Shown: piece by piece, positions 54,138 through 63,428 of the stretch
Layout of the letters: each line of letters begins with the position of its first letter
Numbering within the stretch: position 1 is the stretch's first letter
DNA from: JASBRS01 sp964496495
Lineage (GTDB): Bacteria > Deinococcota > Deinococci > Deinococcales > Trueperaceae
NCBI GenBank assembly: GCA_964496495.1
Contig: CAZBZU010000007.1
Span: 1-64,000, forward strand
Length of the DNA stretch: 64,000 nucleotides
Direction of reading: 5' to 3'
The notes under the pieces: generated by a model
Told to the model about the DNA's origin: nothing
The model's input: the letters and a program-made list of their open reading frames with translations, nothing else
Database searches by the model: none
Made by a program: the position numbers and the translations under genes

Positions 54138-55685
54138 CTAGCCGCCCAGCTTGGGGATGCTGTGCTCCCCGAGGGCGACGGACACGTTCTTCGTCTCCAT
54201 GTAGAAGTCGAAGCTGTAGTCACCGCCGTCGCGGCCGATGCCGCTGGCCTTCATGCCGCCGAACGGGGTGGGCAGGTGGCGCACGTTCTGGGAGTTCACC
54301 CACACCATGCCCGCCTCCAGGTCGCGGGCCACGCGGTGGACCCGGGCGGCGTCGCGCGTCCACAGGTAGGCCGCCAGGCCGTAGCGCACGCCGTTGGCGA
54401 GTGAGATCGCTTGCGCCTCGTCCGTGAAGGCGATGGCGGTGAGCACCGGCCCGAAGATCTCCTCCTGGGCGATGCGCATGTCGGGCCGGGCGGCGGTGAA
54501 CAGGGTGGGCGCCACGTAGGCGCCGGGCCGGCCCTCGGGCGGGCCGCCGCCGGCCGCCACGGTGGCACCCTCCTCGCGCCCGAGCTGCAGGTAGCCCAGC
54601 ACCTTGCTGACGTGCTCGGGGTGGATCAGCGGCCCCATCTCGGTGGCCGGGTCGAAGGGGTCTCCGACGCGGATGGCCCTGGCGCGCTCGGCCAGCCTGT
54701 GCGTGAACTCGTCGTAGATGCTCGCCTCCAGCAACACGCGGCTCGACGAGGTGCAGCGCTCGCCGTTGAGGCTGTAGATCATGAACACGACCGCGTCGAG
54801 CGCGCGCTCCAGGTCGGCGTCGGCGAAGACGATCACGGGGTTCTTGCCGCCGAGCTCGAAGTGCAGGCGCTTCAGGCTGGGCGCGCCCTGGGCCATGATG
54901 CGGCTGCCGGTGACGGACTCCCCCACGAAGGCGACGGCCTTGACCAGGGGATGCTCGGTGAGCGCCTTCCCCGCCGTCTCGCCGAACCCGTGCACGGTGT
55001 TGACCACGCCCGCCGGGAGGCCGGCCTCGCGCATCAGCTCGGCCAGGCGGGTGGCGGTGAGCGGGCTCCACTCGGCGGGCTTGTGGACCACGGTGCAGCC
55101 GGCGGCCAGGGCGGGCGCGATCTTCCAGGTGGAGAGCATGAAGGGCGTGTTCCAGGGGGTGATCACCCCCACCGGGCCGATGGGCTGCCTGAGCGTGTAG
55201 TTGAGGTGTTCGCCGGTGGGCAGGCTCAGCCCGTTGGGCGCCTGCTCGGCGCGGTCGGCGAAGAACCGGAAGTTGCTGGCGGCCCGCTGCGCGGCCTTGC
55301 TCATGAACCGCCACGGCTGGCCGGTGTCGACGACCTCCAGCAGCGTAATCTCCTCGGCGTTCTCCTCGATGAGGTCGGCGACGCGGTGGAGCAGGGCCCG
55401 GCGGGTGGAGGCGGACACCCGGCGCCAGTCCTGGAAGGCCTCGTCGGCGGCCCGCGCCGCGGCGTCCACGTCCTCGGCGTCCCCGGCGGCCACCTGGGCC
55501 AGCAGCGTGTCGTCCAGCGGGGAGCGCGTCTCGAAGGTGGCGCCGGAGGCGCTGGCGACCCAGGCGTCGCCGATGAGGTGACGCACGCCGTCGCGCCAGC
55601 GCCGGAACACCGTCTCCAGGGCCCGGTTGCGGCGGTCCTCGGCGATGTCCGCCGCCGGCCGTCCGGCGGGAACGCGCCCACTCAT
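54138..55685 (-). CDS. hpaE: 5-carboxymethyl-2-hydroxymuconate semialdehyde dehydrogenase
   Basis: The 515-residue NAD-dependent aldehyde dehydrogenase oxidises the ring-fission product of homoprotocatechuate. Family motifs are GVITPWNTPFMLSTWKIAPAL near residue 170, the NAD loop FVGESVTGSRIM near 250, catalytic Glu in HFELGGKNPVIVF near 270, and catalytic Cys in SLNGERCTSSSRVLLE near 305. An extra N-terminal stretch of about 30 residues precedes the usual start. The ATG overlaps the hpaG stop as ATGA. Assignment to HpaE rather than another ALDH rests on operon context. Confidence 0.94.
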   Translation of the reverse strand: MSGRVPAGRPAADIAEDRRNRALETVFRRWRDGVRHLIGDAWVASASGATFETRSPLDDTLLAQVAAGDAEDVDAAARAADEAFQDWRRVSASTRRALLHRVADLIEENAEEITLLEVVDTGQPWRFMSKAAQRAASNFRFFADRAEQAPNGLSLPTGEHLNYTLRQPIGPVGVITPWNTPFMLSTWKIAPALAAGCTVVHKPAEWSPLTATRLAELMREAGLPAGVVNTVHGFGETAGKALTEHPLVKAVAFVGESVTGSRIMAQGAPSLKRLHFELGGKNPVIVFADADLERALDAVVFMIYSLNGERCTSSSRVLLEASIYDEFTHRLAERARAIRVGDPFDPATEMGPLIHPEHVSKVLGYLQLGREEGATVAAGGGPPEGRPGAYVAPTLFTAARPDMRIAQEEIFGPVLTAIAFTDEAQAISLANGVRYGLAAYLWTRDAARVHRVARDLEAGMVWVNSQNVRHLPTPFGGMKASGIGRDGGDYSFDFYMETKNVSVALGEHSIPKLGG

Positions 55686-56473
55686 GGCCGCGCCTCCACG
55701 GCGACCGCGGCGTGGCTGCCGTCCATCGCCTCCTCCGCCACGATCCGGTTCTCGAGCTCGCCCACGCCCCGGATCCCGCAACGTACGACGTCGCCGGCGT
55801 TGACGTGGCTGACGCCCTTGGGCGTGCCGGTCAGCAACACGTCGTCCTCCTGCAGCGTCATGAACTCGGTGATGTAGGCGATGATGTCCGCCACCCCGAG
55901 CAGCATGTCGGCGGTGCTGCCCTCCTGCCGCACCTCGCCGTTCACCGTCGTGGTGAGGTGCAGGGCCTGCGGGTTCGGAACGTCGGCCGCGTCCACGAGC
56001 CAGGGGCCCAGCGGCAGGAAGGTGTCGAAGTTCTTGGGCTTGACGGGCGGCCGGAAGTGGTTGATGACGAAGTCGCGCACCACGAAGTCGTTGGCCACGG
56101 TGTACCCCTTGACCACGTCCAGCGCGTCCTCGGCCCGCACGCGCCGGCAGGCGCGGCCGATCACCACGGCCAGCTCGTTCTCGTAGTGCATGTACTCGAT
56201 GCCGCGCGGCTTGACGACCACGCCCAGGTGCCCCACCAGGGCGTTACGGAACTTGGGGAAGAGCGCCGGCTGCTCGGGCCGCTCCAGGTCCAACTCGCCG
56301 GCGTGATCGCCGTAGTTCAGGGCCAGCGCCAGGATGGTGCCGGGTGTCACGGGCGGCAGCCAGGCGACGCCGTCCTCGCGGTAGCGGTGCCCGGAGGGCG
56401 TCACCACGGTGCCGTCCTCCTCCACCCGGACGTGCTCCAAGCGGCCGTCGGCGACGACGCGCGCCCGCCTCAC
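55682..56473 (-). CDS. hpaG: Fumarylacetoacetate-hydrolase-family isomerase/decarboxylase, HpaG-like
   Basis: A 263-residue FAH-fold enzyme expected to decarboxylate 5-oxopent-3-ene-1,2,5-tricarboxylate and isomerise the product. Metal-binding acids are in EYMHYENELAVVIGRA near residue 85 and the FDTFLPLGPWLVD segment near 145; LLTGTPKGVSHVNAGDVV near 215 is the family end motif. It is a single-domain form, unlike the two-domain enteric HpaG. The GTG start overlaps the upstream stop and the stop overlaps hpaE, so translation is coupled on both sides. Confidence 0.9.
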   Translation of the reverse strand: MRRARVVADGRLEHVRVEEDGTVVTPSGHRYREDGVAWLPPVTPGTILALALNYGDHAGELDLERPEQPALFPKFRNALVGHLGVVVKPRGIEYMHYENELAVVIGRACRRVRAEDALDVVKGYTVANDFVVRDFVINHFRPPVKPKNFDTFLPLGPWLVDAADVPNPQALHLTTTVNGEVRQEGSTADMLLGVADIIAYITEFMTLQEDDVLLTGTPKGVSHVNAGDVVRCGIRGVGELENRIVAEEAMDGSHAAVAVEARP

Positions 56474-57378
56474 GTCTCCACCCCTGCGCCGATGAGCCGG
56501 TAGCGCTCGAGGGTCCGCTTCAACCGCGCCTCGTTCTCCGGCAGCATGGGGCCCAGGGGCAGGCGCCACTGCGGCCGGCACAGGCCCATCATGGCCAGCG
56601 CCGTCTTCAGGGGGACGGGGTTGATCTCGATGAACAGCATGTCGTTGAGCTCGAGCATCTCGAAGTGCAGGTCACGCGCGGCGTCCCACTCACCCGCCGC
56701 CGCCAGCTCGTAGAGGCGGGCGATCTGGCGTGGCGCCAGCACCCCCGTGGCGCTGATGTGCCCGCTTCCGCCGAGGGCGAGCATGGCGTAGGTCATCGTC
56801 TCCGCCCCGCAGTACACGGCGAAGTCGCGGCCGGCGTGGACGAAGGTGTAGGAGACGTCGTCGAGGTTCTTGGTGGCGTGCTTGACGCCGAGCACGTTGG
56901 GGCAGGCCTCCCGCAGCCGGCCGATGGTCTCCGGCTCGATGGTGACCGCCGTCCTGCCGGGGATGTTGTAGAGGATGACCGGCGTCTCCGGCACGGCGTC
57001 CGCCACCCGCTTGAAGTAGGCGAAGAGGTTGGCCTGGTTGGGCCGCACGTAGTACGGGGCGATGACCAGAACGCCGTCCACGCCGCGGTCGGCGGCGTAT
57101 CGGGTGATCTCCAGCGTCTCGTCGAGGTTGTTGGTGCCGGTGCCGGGCACGAACGGCACGCGGCCCGCCACCGCGTCCCGCACCAGGTCGATGACGCGCT
57201 TGCGCTCGGCGAGCGACAGCGAGGAGGGCTCTCCGGTGGTGCCGGTGCAGCTCACGCCGTGGCTCCCCTGCTCGATCTGGAACGCCACCAGGCGGCGCAG
57301 CGCGTCCTCATCGATGGCGGCCTCCGGACCTGTGAACGGGGTCGGTAGGGGAACGATCGAACCCTTGGGAGCCTGCAT
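56470..57378 (-). CDS. DapA-family Schiff-base aldolase/lyase in the hpa operon
   Basis: The 302-residue protein has the dihydrodipicolinate synthase fold. The pyruvate-binding GTTGEPSSLS lies near residue 46, the tyrosine is in PVILYNIPGRTAV near 137, and the Schiff-base lysine is in VLGVKHATKN near 165. True DapA makes a lysine precursor, but here the gene leads an aromatic-degradation operon and overlaps hpaG. It could act as the pyruvate-releasing 4-hydroxy-2-oxoheptanedioate aldolase (the HpaI step), although HpaI is normally a metal-dependent class II enzyme. GGAGG precedes the ATG. A DapA role in lysine synthesis cannot be excluded. Confidence 0.85.
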   Translation of the reverse strand: MQAPKGSIVPLPTPFTGPEAAIDEDALRRLVAFQIEQGSHGVSCTGTTGEPSSLSLAERKRVIDLVRDAVAGRVPFVPGTGTNNLDETLEITRYAADRGVDGVLVIAPYYVRPNQANLFAYFKRVADAVPETPVILYNIPGRTAVTIEPETIGRLREACPNVLGVKHATKNLDDVSYTFVHAGRDFAVYCGAETMTYAMLALGGSGHISATGVLAPRQIARLYELAAAGEWDAARDLHFEMLELNDMLFIEINPVPLKTALAMMGLCRPQWRLPLGPMLPENEARLKRTLERYRLIGAGVET

Positions 57379-57431
57379 CGCGGGCCTCCTGCGTCAGGTG
57401 AGGGGCGTGTGCGAGACGACGCGCCGAGCCG

Positions 57432-57457
57432 CGGCACGTCGTCCGACGCACGTGCCG
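57432..57457 (-). promoter_or_regulatory. Palindrome in the hpa operon leader, possible operator
   Basis: CGGCACGT (57432-57439) and ACGTGCCG (57450-57457) are exact inverses, 10 bases apart, with further partial symmetry between. The site lies between the -10 box and the first gene, where a repressor or an RNA hairpin could act. The regulator is unknown; the PucR gene nearby is one candidate. Confidence 0.45.
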
Positions 57458-57490
57458 ACGGCACCTTCCAGTGACACCGTGCCTCCACGC

Positions 57491-57496
57491 ACTATA
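57491..57496 (-). promoter_or_regulatory. -10 box of the hpa operon
   Basis: The minus strand reads CTCTATAGTGCG with TATAGT close to consensus. Transcription would give a leader of about 105 bases. No -35 was found at normal spacing, which would suit an activator-dependent promoter. Confidence 0.5.
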
Positions 57497-57584
57497 GAGA
57501 GGACACCACCGCCGGGCTATTAGACGCTGGGACCAATGCCGTCGTCAGCGTAGTGCGAACCTACAAGCCCGCCGTCTCGGCCCC

Positions 57585-58774
57585 TCACTCGTAGCGGAGC
57601 GCCTCGATGGGGCTGAGGTTGGCGGCGCGGCTCGCCGGCCAGACCCCGAACACGATCCCCGTCACCACGCTGACGAACAAGCCCAGCAGCACCGTGAAGG
57701 GCGACAGCACCACCTGGTCCAGGAACGGCACCAGCGCCACGGCCAGGTAGAGCGTGCCGATGGCGGCGGCCAGTCCGATCAGCCCGCCGACGACGGTGAG
57801 CGCCACGGCTTCGATCAGGAACTGCTGAAGGATGACGCCCTTCCTGGCTCCCAGCGCCTTGCGCAACCCGATCTCGCGGGTGCGCTCGGTCACCGACACC
57901 AGCATGATGTTCAGGATGCCGATGCCGCCGACCAGCAGGCTGACGGCGCCGATCCCGCCCAGAACCGCCTGCAGGATGGTGGTGATGGTCTTGAACAGGG
58001 TGAGCGCACCCTCGATCGTCTGGATGCGGAAGGTGTCGGCGCCGCGGCGGCGCGCGAGGACGGCGCCCACCTGGGCCTCGATGTCGCCGAGGTCGCGTTC
58101 CAGGCTGACGGTGAGCGGCAGGAACGGGTACTCGCCGCGGGTCACCGAGGGGTACACCTGGTAGAGGGTCTGCAGCGGCACGTCGGCCGACGCGCTGGCC
58201 GCGAAGCTGAAGGCGCCGGTCAGCGGCTCCTTGGCTCCGATGACGGTGTAGAAGGTGCGGCTGCTGCCGACCGTCACCGACACCTCCCGGCCCACCGGGT
58301 TGGGATCGCTGGGGAACAGGGCCTCGCGAGCGTCGGCCGACAGCACCATCACCGGTGCGGCCCGACGATCCTCATCCTCGCTGAAGTAGCGCCCCCGCGC
58401 CAGCTTGATGGTCCGGTCGACCTGCGGCGCGTTGGCCGTCACGCCGTTGAGGACCAGCGACGCCTCCTCGGTCCCGGCGCGGGCCACCCCGCGCACGCTC
58501 CGCTGCCTTAGCACGCTCACCGGCAGTCGTGAGAGCGCATCGATGTCGGCGTCGCTGAAGGCCGTCGACGCCGGGTTGTCCTCGTTCGGCGTGATGAACA
58601 GCGCCTGGTTCCCGAACGCCTGCAGCTGCCCGGTGATGCCCGCGGTGGCGATGGCGCCCAGGCTGACCGTGGTCGTGACGGCGAACACGCCGATCATCAC
58701 GCCGAGCAGCGTCAGCACGGACCGGAGGCGGTTCGCGGCCAGCGCCTCGAAGGCCGAGCGCAGGTTCTCGAGGA

Positions 58775-58778
<4 letters not shown>
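57585..58778 (-). CDS. ABC transporter permease, MacB/FtsX type
   Basis: A 397-residue inner-membrane protein. One helix lies at about 20-42, a large periplasmic domain at 45-270 (MacB periplasmic core type), and three helices follow at about 275-300, 325-350 and 360-385, matching MacB/LolC-type permeases. The EAA-like region is ERTREIGLRKALGARKGVILQQFLIEA near residue 310. It overlaps the ATPase gene as ATGA and completes a three-gene exporter operon with a MacA-like protein. The cargo is unknown (peptide, toxin or lipid). Confidence 0.93.
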
Positions 58779-59541
<763 letters not shown>

Positions 59542-59545
<4 letters not shown>

Positions 59546-60894
59546 CCGCCGCCTCCCGCCGCCTCGAAACCGACGGCCTCGCCGTCACGGAGCGCGTCGA
59601 TGTTGGTGGCCGCAACCCGGTCCCCGCTCTCGAGCTGCGGCGCCCGGACGGCGGCCAGGGTGGCATTGCGGTCCGCCACCTCGACGGCGACGCGCTGTGC
59701 CACGCCCTGCCCCGGGCCGGTCTGGCGCACGCGGAACACGTAGCTGGCGCCGTCCTGGGAGAGGATCGCCTCCAGCGGGACCACCAGCGCCTCGGGGCTG
59801 CGACGCACCACCACCCTGGCCGTCACCGTGTACCCCGGGCGCACGGCCTCCCGAGGGATGGACGCCCCCTGGGCCGGCGCGAAGGCGAGCTCGGCCCGCA
59901 GCGTGGCGCCGCCGGCGCCGCCGCGCTCCGCCACGGCATCGACGCGGGTGACCACCGCCGGCAACGCCAGCTCCGGCGCCGCGTCCGGCGTGACGGTGGC
60001 CGCCTGGCCGGCCTCGAGATCCACGGCGCGGTTCTCGTCGAAGTCGGCCTGAACGGTGACGCTGCTGTCGTCCACCAGCGTGATCGCGATGGGAGCGTTC
60101 GCCGTCACCAGCTCGCCGACCTCGAAGGGCACCTGCGCCACCACACCGGCGAAGGGCGCGACCAGTGCGGCGTCTGCGCGCTGCTGCTCGAGGTTGGCCA
60201 CGGTGGTTTCGAGGCGGCGCACGGTCGCCTCGCCGCTGCGGAGCTGCGAGGCGGCCAGCGTATCGAGGCCGGCGACCCGCGCCCGCGCGGTGTCCAGCGC
60301 CGACGCGGCCTCACGCACCTGGCGCTCCGCGCGCTGCACCGCCGCCCCGGCCGCGTCGAGCTCGTTGCGCGACAGGCCGCCCGCAGCGAACAGCCGCTCG
60401 CTCGCCGCGAGCTCGCTGCGCGCGTCGGCGAGCGTCTGCGCGACGTCCGCCGCGCGGTTCTCGGCCGCGGTCACGGCAGACTGCGCGTCGAGCCGATCGA
60501 TCGCCTGCTGAGCGGTCACCCGCTCCAGGTCGGTGCGCGCCGAGGCGAGCTCGGCGCGATCGCTGGCGAGCTCGCGCTCCAGGGCACGCGTATCCAGCCG
60601 AGCCAGCAGCTCGCCCGCTCTCACGCGGTCTCCCTGCGCAACGGGAACCTCGACGATCGACCCAGTCGCCGGGAACGCCAGCGACAGCCTCCGGGCGGCC
60701 ACCACCGCGCCGGTGCCGCTGACCTCGCGTACGAACTCGGTGCGCTGAACGGTCTCCAGGTAGACGCGTTGAAGGGTCGGGCCCCGCGGTCGCAACCACA
60801 CCAGCACCACGGCCGCCACCGCAAGCAGCGCGACCGAGATCCAGACCCATCGCCACCGGCGGCCTCGCCGGCGCGGCGCAGACGCGCGGACCAC
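59542..60894 (-). CDS. HlyD/MacA-type membrane fusion (adaptor) protein
   Basis: The 450-residue adaptor links the ABC exporter to the outer envelope. A basic N-terminus and one transmembrane helix at about 16-34 anchor it. The biotinyl-lipoyl half motif (GSIVEVPVAQGDRVRAGELLARLD) lies near residues 78-101, then a long coiled-coil hairpin at about 105-230, rich in Ala, Glu and Arg, then the second half motif ADAALVAPFAGVV near 240. The GTG at 60894 has GGGAGG 4-5 bases upstream; an upstream TTG at 60936 would add 14 residues. TAGACT at 60959 is the likely operon -10. Confidence 0.93.
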
Positions 60895-60958
60895 GGTTCC
60901 TCCCGAGGCCTCCTCACGCGATCCCGACGGATGCAACGAGGCGCGAAGCCTTGCTGAC

Positions 60959-60964
60959 AGTCTA
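60959..60964 (-). promoter_or_regulatory. -10 box of the Mac-type exporter operon
   Basis: The minus strand reads CGTAGACTGTC with TAGACT. It leaves a leader of about 57 bases with GGGAGG before the GTG at 60894. Confidence 0.45.
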
Positions 60965-61037
60965 CGGTAGCGGTCTCACGCCGTCCTGTGACGCCCGTCC
61001 CGGCGGCCGCCGCACGGGCCCCCCTCGCGGGCGGTTG

Positions 61038-61517
61038 CTACTCCGTCAGCTCCAGGCAGCGGACGTGCGCGTAGCGCCCTTCGAAGTAGAGCAGCGGCCG
61101 GCCGCCGACGCTCTTCAGCGCCTCGACCTCACCGAGGAAGATGCTGTGGTCTCCGGCATCGGTGACGTCGAAGCTGCGGCACACCAGATGTCCGAGCGCT
61201 CCCCTGATCACCGGGAAGCCGTGGAACTCCTCGAAGGGATTCGGCAAGCGCTGGCCGAGGCGGCCCGCGAAGTGGTCGGAGAGCGTCTCCTGCTCGGCGC
61301 TCAGGATGCTCACCCCGAAGCGGTCGCTCTCGCGAAGCGTCTCGTGCGCGTTGGCGCGCTTGTCGAGAGACACAGCGACGAGCGGTGGCTTCAGCGAAAC
61401 CGACATGAAGGCGTTCACGGTGATCCCGTAGGTCTCCGGACCGGCGCGCATCGTCACCACGGTGACGCCCGTGGCGAAACGTCCCAGCGTACGGCGGAAC
61501 TCTCGGGAGTCGATCAT
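61038..61517 (-). CDS. Flavin reductase, HpaC-like
   Basis: A 159-residue FMN/FAD-dependent NAD(P)H:flavin oxidoreductase with a split-barrel fold. It opens FRRTLGRFATGVTVVTMRAG and has GITVNAFMSVSLKPPLVAVSLDK near residue 32 and GDHSIFLGEVEAL near 128, all typical of HpaC and relatives. It likely supplies reduced flavin to HpaB, the only flavin-dependent monooxygenase in the window. It is not in the hpa operon but in its own unit, divergent from a PucR regulator, with a strong promoter and a leader of about 130 bases. Confidence 0.9.
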   Translation of the reverse strand: MIDSREFRRTLGRFATGVTVVTMRAGPETYGITVNAFMSVSLKPPLVAVSLDKRANAHETLRESDRFGVSILSAEQETLSDHFAGRLGQRLPNPFEEFHGFPVIRGALGHLVCRSFDVTDAGDHSIFLGEVEALKSVGGRPLLYFEGRYAHVRCLELTE

Positions 61518-61656
61518 CGCGTCCTCGTCTCGCTCTCCTCGCCCGGCATCGGGCCTGCCCGGTCACCGCCAGGTGCGCCGACGCGCCGTTCGGCCCGTTC
61601 TGCTCGGCCTATCCTGGCACACGCGCAACGCGGCCAGGTCGTTCGGACGTTCCCAG

Positions 61657-61685
61657 AGTGTAGGCATCGTCCCCCGAGCGGTCAA
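61657..61685 (-). promoter_or_regulatory. Consensus-like promoter for the flavin reductase gene
   Basis: On the minus strand TTGACC (61680-61685) is followed after exactly 17 bases by TACACT (61657-61662). This is one of the best -35/-10 pairs in the window. Confidence 0.65.
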
Positions 61686-61712
61686 GTGTCGATACCCACA
61701 GCGTCCGCGAGG

Positions 61713-61718
61713 TAGATT
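61713..61718 (+). promoter_or_regulatory. -10 box for the pucR-like gene
   Basis: GGTAGATT places TAGATT 51 bases before the GTG at 61770. It lies next to the divergent flavin reductase promoter, so one regulator could affect both. Confidence 0.4.
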
Positions 61719-61769
61719 GGACGCACGAACAAGGCCGCCGGCACGGCGCCGCAGGAAGGAGCGACCTCC

Positions 61770-63308
61770 GTGGCCACACTGCAAGCGCTGCTCGACGACC
61801 GCGCGCTGGGGTTGAGCGTCCACGCCCCGCCCCCGGACGGCGCCGCCGGCGAGGTCGCCTTCGAGACGGTGCGCTCGGCCGACCTGGCCGCGGACCGCCC
61901 GTGGCTGTCGAGCGGGGACCTGCGCTGGACCGAGGCGCCCTACCAGCGGCCGCGGCCGCGACCCGATCCGCTGCTCTCGCCCCCGCCCGCGGCGCTGATC
62001 TACGCCCTCACTCCGCGACGGCGCGAGGTGCCCGGGGCGCTGGCGGCGCGAGCGCGGGAGGCGGGCGTCGCGTTGCTCGCCATGGCTCCCACCGTCAGCG
62101 TCGGGCGGCTGGAGGTCGCCGCCCTGCGCCTGCTGGCAGCGGAAGCGGGCGCCGGCGCCGTGGCGGCCGCCAGCGTCCAGCGCTACCTGCTCCGCGCCCT
62201 CGCCGGCCCCAAGCCCGAACGCGACATCCTGGACAGGCTGCACCATCTCACCGGTGAGGGCGCGGTGCTGCTCGCGCCGTGGGGCGAGGTGCTGGCGCGC
62301 GCCGGCGACCTCCCGTTCCGCGGCCCGCCGGAGCGGGCGGCTCGGCTGCCCGAGGGCAGCATGCGCCTGGGCGGGCGCGCCGCCCGCGTGCTGCGCGTCG
62401 TGGCGGAAGGACGCCTGCGTTTCCTGCTGGTGGCGGGGGGCGCCGACCACGCCGCCCTCCCCTGGCTCGAGCTCGCCCGCACGCTCCTGGCGGTCACCGC
62501 GCTGACGCGAGACGCGGAGGCGCGCGGCGAGGACGCTCAGCGGAGCGCCATGCTGGCCGAGTGGCTGGCCGCCCCGCAGACCGCCGCGGCACTCGAGCCG
62601 CGCCTGCGCGGCGCAGGCTTCGACCTCGACAACCCCTACGCGGTCGCCGTCGCCGAGCTGGGGCCGCGCCTGAGGGCCACGCGCTCCCGCGAGCGACGGC
62701 ACTCTCCGCTGGAACGGCTGCGCTCTGCCGGCGACGAGCTGTTCCGATCGCTCGGGCTCGGCGCCCTGTCCGATACGCGCGACGAACGCTGCCTGTGGGT
62801 GGTTGCCGGCGGCGACCCCACCGCCCACGACCAGCGCCTGCTGCACGCGCTGGAGGCGGCCGCGACGCCGGGCGAGCCGGTGAGGCTGGGCTTCAGCCTG
62901 CCGCGCCGCGACCTGCCCGGCATCCAGGACGCCTACCGGCAAGCCATGCTGGCGGCCCAGGCCGTCACCGGCGCGGCGGGCGTGAGCCACTTCGACACCT
63001 TCGACCCCATCCACTGGGTGCTGTCCCAGCAGCCGGAGGCCAACCTTCGCGCCTTCCGCGACAGCCTGGTGGGCGCACTGCAGGCGGCCGACGACGGCAA
63101 GCTGTGGCGGACGCTGCGGGCCTACCTCGCCAACCCTGACGACCTGCAGACGCTCGCCGGGCACCTGCACATCCACGTGAACACGCTGCGCTACCGGCTG
63201 AAGCGCATCGAGGCGCTGGTCGGGCGGCCGCTGCAACGCCCCGAGACGCTGGCGAGGCTCTTCCTGGCCGAGGAGATCGACGCCGTGCTGCGCCGCCACG
63301 ACGGCTGA
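61770..63308 (+). CDS. PucR-family transcriptional regulator
   Basis: A 512-residue activator or repressor. A reduced PucR N-terminal domain (residues 1-120, with WLSSGDLRW) is followed by a sensor region at about 130-300 (GEVLARAGDLPF) and a GGDEF-like/CdaR linker. The C-terminal helix-turn-helix is DLQTLAGHLHIHVNTLRYRL near residues 455-480, then ETLARLFLAEEID. PucR proteins govern purine, amine or aromatic catabolism. Divergence from the flavin reductase suggests control of 4-hydroxyphenylacetate genes, but this is inference. The GTG has GGAAGGAG upstream. Confidence 0.9.
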   Translation: MATLQALLDDRALGLSVHAPPPDGAAGEVAFETVRSADLAADRPWLSSGDLRWTEAPYQRPRPRPDPLLSPPPAALIYALTPRRREVPGALAARAREAGVALLAMAPTVSVGRLEVAALRLLAAEAGAGAVAAASVQRYLLRALAGPKPERDILDRLHHLTGEGAVLLAPWGEVLARAGDLPFRGPPERAARLPEGSMRLGGRAARVLRVVAEGRLRFLLVAGGADHAALPWLELARTLLAVTALTRDAEARGEDAQRSAMLAEWLAAPQTAAALEPRLRGAGFDLDNPYAVAVAELGPRLRATRSRERRHSPLERLRSAGDELFRSLGLGALSDTRDERCLWVVAGGDPTAHDQRLLHALEAAATPGEPVRLGFSLPRRDLPGIQDAYRQAMLAAQAVTGAAGVSHFDTFDPIHWVLSQQPEANLRAFRDSLVGALQAADDGKLWRTLRAYLANPDDLQTLAGHLHIHVNTLRYRLKRIEALVGRPLQRPETLARLFLAEEIDAVLRRHDG

Positions 63309-63311
63309 TCA

Positions 63312-63334
63312 GGGCGCGCGCTCGCGCGCGGCCC
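63312..63334 (+). terminator. Hairpin after the pucR-like gene
   Basis: CGCGCG (63315-63320) pairs with CGCGCG (63324-63329), and flanking GGG and CCC extend the stem with a bulge. There is no T tract. Confidence 0.3.
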
Positions 63335-63385
63335 GCGCCCGGGGCACGGTGTGCCGCGCCGACCCGAGGCCGCCGAGGGCTGGGC

Positions 63386-63391
63386 TATAGT
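63386..63391 (+). promoter_or_regulatory. -10 box for the 3-hydroxyacyl-CoA dehydrogenase gene
   Basis: GGGCTATAGTG contains TATAGT, matching the hpa operon -10. It lies 37 bases before the GTG. Confidence 0.5.
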
Positions 63392-63428
63392 GTCCCCGAC
63401 CGCTCGTTCGACTCCACGGAGGAACACC

